Below are positions 58,483 to 64,000 of a stretch of DNA of 64,000 bases, one piece after another (position 1 is the stretch's first letter; the number at the start of each line of letters is the position of its first letter). The stretch comes from Elusimicrobiota bacterium (GTDB taxonomy: Bacteria > Elusimicrobiota > Elusimicrobia > UBA1565 > UBA9628), in the NCBI GenBank assembly GCA_027451985.1, contig DAIDHS010000012.1:1-64000 (forward strand), given 5' to 3'. A program made the translations under genes and the position numbers. The notes beneath the pieces are model-generated. The model saw only the letters and a program-made list of their open reading frames with translations, did not search any database and had not been told where the DNA came from.

Positions 58483-61400
58483 ATGGGAATTAAGTCGCGC
58501 GGAGTGGCGGTCAAGATTTTGGCGCTCGGAGTTGCTTCCGCGCTTGTCCTGGTTTCTCCCGGACTTGGTTGCTACGGCGTCCTGGCCGCGGGGATGGAAG
58601 CTTCCGACGCCGTCGTCGAAGCTCCCGCAAACCTCTCGTTGCCTCAGTCAACCGTTTCCGGCTATGCTCTGCCGGACGTGGTCGCGCCCGGAAATTCCGA
58701 TGGCTTGAACGTTCCCGATCTGATTGAGAACCTCCTGGGCGCTCCATCTCTGACTCCCGCGGAGGACGCTCTCCTCAAGGCCGTCCGCGCCGCGGTCGGA
58801 TCGCCGGAAAAAAGCGCTGTCGCTGAGGCGCGGGTCGCGGCGGCCGCGACTCAAGCCAGATCTCGGGCGGATTCCCTGCCCGAGGAGATACGGGCGGCGG
58901 GGCTCAGCGGCGACGTCTCCGGCTTGAAGCTCGCGGTGGCGAACGTCGGCGCCTATCGCGATTTGCTAGATGCTCAGCGGCTCAAGACTTTGGGCGGCGC
59001 CGAGCAAGATTTGGCGGGCATGGAGTCGCGGCAAGTCGAGGCCTCCGTCGCGCGGGCGCGGCGGCTTTGGCGGAGCCCGGCTCCCGCGGGCGTCGAAGCG
59101 GGCGCCGCAGCCCCGGACTCGTCGTCGGCCGGCAAACTGAAGCCGTCGAGCCATGCGGCCGTTTTGGAAGACGCGGCCGTGCCGGCGCTCGGCCGAACGC
59201 CCCTGAAGGCCGGCCTCGCGCGCAAGGCCGCAGGCTTCGGAGCGATGGGGCGGTGGCGCAAGCTTTTAAGCGGAACCGCCGTCGTCGGCGGAATCGCCGC
59301 TCTTGTGCTGACCCATGGCGCGGCCCTGAGCGCCGGCGCTTTTCTTTACGGCGCGGCGCTGATGACGGGCATCCTCCTGCATGAAACGGCGCATTTGTAC
59401 GTGGCGCGCCGCTTAGGAGACGACACGGCCCATCGCTTTGGGCAGGGCAGTCTCAATCCCTTCAAGCATGTCGATCCGTGGGGCACCGTGCTGCTGCCTT
59501 TCCTGAGCTTGGTCGCCAGCACGACGTTCCTGCATGTTCCGTTGCTTTTGGGCTGGGCCAAACCTATCCCCGTGGACTACAATAAGCTGGCCGACCCCAA
59601 GCGGGATGCGGCCAAGGTCGCTTTCGCAGGACCGGCGATTAACGCGATTGCGGGGGCGGTCTCTTGGGGCGCGCGTTTGGCGTTGGTCGCTGGCGGCGTC
59701 GTGTCCGCGGGAAGTCTGGCCGCTACGGCGCTCCAAGCCGTCGCCGTAGTCAATCTTGCCATGGCGGCCTTCAATCTTTTGGCGCCGCTGCCCCACGCCG
59801 ACGGATTCAAAATCGGCATCCGCTGGTGGCCGACCCGCGCTTACCGTTCCGCGTGGACGCGCAATCCGGGATTGCCCGGAGGCGCTTACCAAGGGATTTT
59901 CCGCCGCCTCTATGAAGGCCCTGCCAATCCGCTCTCGTGGCTTTCGCGCCGCGGGCTTTCGCCGCGCCGCGTGCAGCACCTGACCTGGGGGCTGAGCTTG
60001 GCCGTGTTCGCGGCCGCGTCGTTGGCCGGATATTTTTGGCTGGGTCTGCCGATTGCCGGCATCGCGCTGGCCTGCAGCCAAGCCTATTACTGCATCTACG
60101 AGAAGGTGCAGAACGAGGAGGCGGTCAAGTCTTTGCGCGGCATCCTGGGCGGTTGGGCCAGCTGGGCGGCGGACTTGGCGGAAAAAGGCGAGCTTCGTTC
60201 CGAGGTGGACAGCGAGCGTTTCGAGAACATCATGGCCGAAGTTTTGGACGGCGATTTGATGGACGAAGTCATTGATTCCAAGGGCTTCGACGCCCTCTCT
60301 AACGACGAGAAATGGAGCCGCTTTCAGGGCGCGTTCATCAACCGGGCCGCGGAGGCGCTCCACGCCGACCCGCGCGGCCTGCCCGATGACGACGTCTCGG
60401 CCATCCGGCAGAAGCTTTTCGAGAGCCAGGACGGCCAAGCCAGGCTGGCCCAATTGCGCCGCTGGATGGAGCAGCGGTGGGACGGCCGCGATATTTGGTC
60501 GCGCTGGCGCACCGAGAAGCGCAAGCGCCGCGATAATCAGAATTCGAGCGGGCAGAGCTCCGAAACGGTCAAGAAGGCCGGTGAAACTTTGGGAATGTTG
60601 GCTCTGGCGGTTCTGGGAACGATGGCGCTGGGCCCGCATATTTTAGGTGCGCACGCGGCGCTGGCCGCCACGCCGCTGGGGCTGCTGCTCGGGTCCATCG
60701 AGGAAGCGCCGGCAGGTTCGGACGCCGCGTCGGAACAGCCGCCAGTAGCGGTTCCGGCGGAATCATCTGCGGGGGCGCCTACCTCGGGCCGCGCACCCAT
60801 GGAGCCATTTTTAGAAGTTGCGGGAAGCCAATCCGTGGGCCTTTCCCGGGAAGAAGACAAGTTCCTCAAGGCCATGTTCGGCCGCCGCGTGCTGGAGGAA
60901 ATCCGACTGGAGGACGGCCCCCCGGTTATCGGCCGCCTTCAAGAAATGAACAAGATGGTGCCGGTCATCGCATCTCCCAGCGGAGACACGAACAGCGTGA
61001 TTTTGGTGGGCAAGGCGGGCGTGGGTAAGACCGCCATCGTCCGCAAGCTCCTCCAGGCCATCGCCTTCTCCCGCCGGCAGGAAAATCCGGAGAGCACCTT
61101 CCGCATTTCGAGCTTGGATGATCGCTATTTCCTGTCCGTGGATCCGAGCCAGATTCTGGAGCAGGAAGAGCCGACGGCCGCCCTTGCCAGCATCATCCAT
61201 ATCCTCGCTAAGTTCAATAAAAAGGAGGGCAAAAAAGGGGCGAAGGTTGTCCTGGTCATCGACGAGGTGCACACTCTGTTCGCCAGCCAGCAGTACGGGG
61301 AGCGCTTCAAGAATCTTTTGAAGAAGCCCATGGAGAGGGGCGACGTGACCATCCTCGCCGGAACGACCGAAGAGGAGTACAACAAATACGTCCGGCCGGA

Positions 61401-63828
61401 CGAGGCCATCAAGCGCCGCTTTAAGCGCATCGACGTCAACGAGTACGACGTCGCGCAGTCCCTGCGGGCCCTGCAAGAGTCGCGGGAGTACTATCAGCAG
61501 CGCTACGGCGTGAGCATCGAACCGGGCGCGCTCAGAGCTGCGGCCGAGAACTCTCACGTGGATGGGGAAGTCTTCCTTCCCGGACGTGCGTTCCACTATC
61601 TCATCGAGGCGCTGCGCGACGCCGATTTCCAGAGTCGCCGCGACCGCCTTTCGCTCGCCGTTCAGGACAAGATGAGCGAGCTGGAATACGCGATGAAGCG
61701 GCTCGAGGAAGAGAAGGCCAAGCTTTTTAAGGCGGAATCGGACGCCGCGGCCGAAGACGGGCCCGAAACGCCGAGCGTCATTGATTTGGAGAACGTCTCC
61801 GCGAGGCTGGTCGAAGATTTGGTGTCGCTCTACCGCCTGCGCAGGGCCGTCCCCACGGACGGCGTTCCGAGCGTCAGCGCGCAGATGGTCAACGACAAGA
61901 TTGTCGAGGAAACGGGCGTCGCTACCAATCAACTGACCTTGGGCCGCGAGGACATGAGCAAATACGTCGAGATGGAGGCGGCCCTGAACAAAGTCGTGGT
62001 GGGCCAGGAAGAGGCGGTCCACGTGATCTCGGACGCCGTGCGACGCAGCAAATCTGGGCTGCACGACTCCGAGGATGAGCCCATCGGCGTCTTTTTGCTG
62101 ACCGGCCCCACCGGCACGGGCAAGACCTATTTCGCCAAGAAGCTCGCGAAGTTCCTTTTCGGCAGCGAGGACGCCATGGTCCGGCTCGACATGTCCGAGT
62201 ACATGCAGCCGCACGAGGTCGCCAAGATGACCGGCGCGCCCCCGGGCTACGTCGGTTTCGAGCAGGGTGGAACGCTGACGGAGGCCGTTCGCAAGCATCC
62301 CTACAGCGTGGTGCTTTTCGACGAGATCGAAAAAGCCAACCCGGCGGCTTGGCTCATCCTCCTGCAGGTCTTGGCGGACGGACGCTTGACCGACGGACGC
62401 GGCAGGACCGTCAGCTTCAAAAACACCATCGTCCTCATGAGTTCCAACGTCGGGATGATGAGCATCGATTTGGGCCCCTACGAAAAGGCTTATGCGGAGT
62501 TGAAGGCGCGGTGGGACGCTTCGGAGGGGGAATCGACCCGGCGCGCCGAGGTCGAGGCCCAGCTCGCGGAGTTCGGCGTTCGGATGGCGCGCGAAATTCG
62601 GGAGAAAGTCCTCGTTGCGACCAACGAGGCCATGACCGGGACGTTTCCTCCCGAGTTCCGCGGCCGCCTTCAGTACGATCCCATCGTCTTCAACCCCATG
62701 ACCATGGCGATGATGGAGAAAATCGCGCCGCTCGAGCTGGAAAAGGTCCGCAACAAGGTGGCGCAGCGGGGGAACGAGCTCGAATGGACGCCCGAGGTGG
62801 TCAAAATCCTCGTCCACGAGGGCTATAGCGTGGACAAGGGCGCGCGGCCGTTGCGCAACGCCATCAAAAACCTCGTGGAGTCGCCCATTTCCCGTGAAAT
62901 TTTGAATTCCGCCGTTCAAGGCGGGGTCCAAGCCGGACCCAAGCTCATTCGGTTGACTGCCGCCAACGGTAAAATCAAGGTGGCTGTGGAGGCTATGCCG
63001 GCCAAGCCGGCCGTGAAGGCGCCTCCCGTCGAAGCGGTTTCGTTCGAGTTGTTCGACCGCCTTGTGACTTTGGTGGAGCAGGCTGTTGAGGAGGACGCCG
63101 AGGTGGGTCTGACCCGGGAAATTCTCGATCGATGGATTCTTGACGAGATCAACGCCCATCCTGAGGCGGATGCGACCGCCGCCGCCGTGCCGGCGCAAGC
63201 CCCCGCCAAGAGAGAGACGCGGGAGGCTGCGGCGCCACAGGAGCCTTCGGCGCCGCAACAGTCCCGGATTTTCTGGGCTCAAAGCGAGGCACCTGATTTG
63301 GGTGTGCAAAGCGCGGAAATTATCCGGGGCGCGCGGGAGACCGCCAAGGAGTTCCGGACCGGGGCGGCGCGGCAAATCAAGGAGGCTTTGGAGCGGGAGC
63401 GGTATCCGAAAGGCGTCTGGGACACCCTGTTGCGCTCCGTGCCCAGCGAGACCGAGCCTTATGAAGGGTGGCTCAAGGTGTTCCTGCGCCGCGCGGACGT
63501 GGGGCAAGGCGCCGGGATCAAGGTCCGCTACCGGATTGGTCCTGATTCCGCAGTCATTGCGGTGCATCGGAACGGGCCTTTGGGCGAGGACGAGGCGCGC
63601 TTTTTGAAGACACATTTCACCGGCCGGGTCCCGGCCAGCGCCCAAGAGTCCGCCGAACGGGCCGAAGGCGGCAATATTTTGGAGCAGGACAGCTCGAGCC
63701 GTCTTTACTTCGAGCTTTATCGTCTCCTATCCGCCATCCCCGGCGCGGGCCTCGGGTATTCGACCGGCGCTTCCGGAACGGACTATTGGGTGGAGATTCC
63801 CAATCCCGGCGTGCATGGCTCGCGGTAA
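58483..63828 (+). CDS. Giant M50 intramembrane protease fused to a ClpB/ClpC-like double AAA+ ATPase
   Basis: A 1,781-residue protein. Residues 1-37 look like a signal peptide; 40-235 are helical. The M50 (site-2-protease-like) domain spans about 250-460: zinc motif HETAH at 300-304, the AFAGPAINA helix, and the third ligand Asp440 in LPHADGF. More hydrophobic segments lie near 500-540 and 705-740. AAA+ D1 has Walker A GKAGVGKT (843-850) and Walker B with Asp927-Glu928; the KYRGEFE-type pore loop is missing. D2 has GPTGTGKT (1208-1215), the pore loop GYVG, Asp1280-Glu1281 and sensor-2 GAR (1453-1455). The last 270 residues are not recognised. I infer a membrane unfoldase-protease in one chain, analogous to FtsH. 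AAGGA precedes the ATG. Confidence 0.88.
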   Translation: MGIKSRGVAVKILALGVASALVLVSPGLGCYGVLAAGMEASDAVVEAPANLSLPQSTVSGYALPDVVAPGNSDGLNVPDLIENLLGAPSLTPAEDALLKAVRAAVGSPEKSAVAEARVAAAATQARSRADSLPEEIRAAGLSGDVSGLKLAVANVGAYRDLLDAQRLKTLGGAEQDLAGMESRQVEASVARARRLWRSPAPAGVEAGAAAPDSSSAGKLKPSSHAAVLEDAAVPALGRTPLKAGLARKAAGFGAMGRWRKLLSGTAVVGGIAALVLTHGAALSAGAFLYGAALMTGILLHETAHLYVARRLGDDTAHRFGQGSLNPFKHVDPWGTVLLPFLSLVASTTFLHVPLLLGWAKPIPVDYNKLADPKRDAAKVAFAGPAINAIAGAVSWGARLALVAGGVVSAGSLAATALQAVAVVNLAMAAFNLLAPLPHADGFKIGIRWWPTRAYRSAWTRNPGLPGGAYQGIFRRLYEGPANPLSWLSRRGLSPRRVQHLTWGLSLAVFAAASLAGYFWLGLPIAGIALACSQAYYCIYEKVQNEEAVKSLRGILGGWASWAADLAEKGELRSEVDSERFENIMAEVLDGDLMDEVIDSKGFDALSNDEKWSRFQGAFINRAAEALHADPRGLPDDDVSAIRQKLFESQDGQARLAQLRRWMEQRWDGRDIWSRWRTEKRKRRDNQNSSGQSSETVKKAGETLGMLALAVLGTMALGPHILGAHAALAATPLGLLLGSIEEAPAGSDAASEQPPVAVPAESSAGAPTSGRAPMEPFLEVAGSQSVGLSREEDKFLKAMFGRRVLEEIRLEDGPPVIGRLQEMNKMVPVIASPSGDTNSVILVGKAGVGKTAIVRKLLQAIAFSRRQENPESTFRISSLDDRYFLSVDPSQILEQEEPTAALASIIHILAKFNKKEGKKGAKVVLVIDEVHTLFASQQYGERFKNLLKKPMERGDVTILAGTTEEEYNKYVRPDEAIKRRFKRIDVNEYDVAQSLRALQESREYYQQRYGVSIEPGALRAAAENSHVDGEVFLPGRAFHYLIEALRDADFQSRRDRLSLAVQDKMSELEYAMKRLEEEKAKLFKAESDAAAEDGPETPSVIDLENVSARLVEDLVSLYRLRRAVPTDGVPSVSAQMVNDKIVEETGVATNQLTLGREDMSKYVEMEAALNKVVVGQEEAVHVISDAVRRSKSGLHDSEDEPIGVFLLTGPTGTGKTYFAKKLAKFLFGSEDAMVRLDMSEYMQPHEVAKMTGAPPGYVGFEQGGTLTEAVRKHPYSVVLFDEIEKANPAAWLILLQVLADGRLTDGRGRTVSFKNTIVLMSSNVGMMSIDLGPYEKAYAELKARWDASEGESTRRAEVEAQLAEFGVRMAREIREKVLVATNEAMTGTFPPEFRGRLQYDPIVFNPMTMAMMEKIAPLELEKVRNKVAQRGNELEWTPEVVKILVHEGYSVDKGARPLRNAIKNLVESPISREILNSAVQGGVQAGPKLIRLTAANGKIKVAVEAMPAKPAVKAPPVEAVSFELFDRLVTLVEQAVEEDAEVGLTREILDRWILDEINAHPEADATAAAVPAQAPAKRETREAAAPQEPSAPQQSRIFWAQSEAPDLGVQSAEIIRGARETAKEFRTGAARQIKEALERERYPKGVWDTLLRSVPSETEPYEGWLKVFLRRADVGQGAGIKVRYRIGPDSAVIAVHRNGPLGEDEARFLKTHFTGRVPASAQESAERAEGGNILEQDSSSRLYFELYRLLSAIPGAGLGYSTGASGTDYWVEIPNPGVHGSR

Positions 63829-64000
63829 TCGCCCGCTTCGCGCCCTCGCTCTTTCGCTGAGCGCCGGCCTTGTCCTTGCTTCACCGGGCGTCGGCGCCTA
63901 CTCCGCTTTCGCGGCGGAAATCGCGCCTGAACAAGCGCCTTCCATTGAGGGATCCGCTCCGAGCCTGAGCGTTCCCGACCTCGTTTCCCAAGCGCAGGGA
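63815..64000 (+). CDS. Partial gene, N-terminal paralogue of the giant protein
   Basis: The first 62 codons of a gene that runs off the window. It starts 14 bases before the giant gene's stop, so it is likely translationally coupled. The N-terminus is signal-peptide-like (LVLASPGVGAYSAFAAE) and mirrors that of the giant protein (LVLVSPGLGCYGVLAAG), and both continue into a VPDLV/VPDLI motif (SLSVPDLVSQ, and LNVPDLIEN in the giant). The two are probably related. Confidence 0.7.
   Translation, partial: MARGNRPLRALALSLSAGLVLASPGVGAYSAFAAEIAPEQAPSIEGSAPSLSVPDLVSQAQG

Noticed and set aside
60811-63645. 944-codon minus-strand frame opposite the giant AAA+ gene
   Set aside because: It is a shadow of GC-rich coding DNA; the plus strand carries two full sets of Walker motifs.

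Overview
The window is GC-rich bacterial DNA, densely packed with genes. It fits a Gram-negative-type organism: there are an LpxL/HtrB-like acyltransferase, a TRL-type lipoprotein, several signal peptides, a cytochrome bc complex and a hopanoid pathway. The mix of hopanoid genes, a pentaheme bc-type complex and a giant M50 protease/AAA+ fusion suggests an uncultured lineage such as Elusimicrobiota. That placement is inference from gene content only; there is no rRNA here. No tRNA, rRNA, CRISPR array or insertion sequence was recognised.

Layout. 1-9.0 kb: an HtrA-like protease and LigB-type dioxygenase pair, a nitroreductase with a clear promoter, a secreted alpha/alpha-barrel glycosidase-like protein, a GT-C-like membrane protein, an aminotransferase and a secreted GExHG protein. 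9.05-18.9 kb: one long minus-strand operon joining isoprenoid precursor supply (dxs, ispH, a prenyl diphosphate synthase) to hopanoid making and tailoring (squalene-hopene cyclase, hpnH, hpnA, hpnG), with a strong sigma70-type promoter in front of the cyclase. 19.1-22.8 kb: two APC permeases around a TauE/SafE-like permease. 22.9-34.2 kb: an Mpo1-like protein, two tandem Rieske proteins with separate promoters, a fused cytochrome b, pentaheme and monoheme cytochromes c and a strong terminator; then a GT28-like transferase, and on the minus strand resB-ccsA-hemA-cbiX-like genes for cytochrome c assembly and tetrapyrroles.

34.2-42.7 kb: a dissociated fatty-acid or polyketide-like gene set (acyltransferase/phosphopantetheinyl-transferase fusion, coiled-coil unknown, tandem FabA didomain, KAS II, FabZ-like, FabG, KAS III, FabI-like, PqqD-like) with no acyl carrier protein visible. 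42.7-46.5 kb: tlyA, a HAD hydrolase, an unknown secreted protein and a lower-GC glycosyltransferase that looks acquired. 46.6-54.7 kb: the minus-strand operon infC-rpmI-rplT-pheS-pheT-zapB-like-zapA-rarA-xseA-xseB, with a probable AUC start for infC. 54.7-58.3 kb: small envelope, lipid and hydrolase genes, a standalone SWIB protein and a TRL lipoprotein. 58.5-64 kb: a 1,781-residue protein joining an M50 intramembrane metalloprotease to a ClpB/ClpC-like double AAA+ unfoldase, followed by an overlapping gene with a similar N-terminus that leaves the window.

Themes. Lipid and membrane chemistry dominates. The bc complex, cytochrome c maturation and haem genes form one respiratory neighbourhood. 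Many starts lie only 6-15 bases behind a near-consensus -10 box, which implies leaderless or very short-leader mRNAs. The most unusual items are the M50/AAA+ fusion with its paralogue, the acyltransferase/PPTase fusion beside a PfaC-like tandem dehydratase, and the hopanoid/MEP super-operon.
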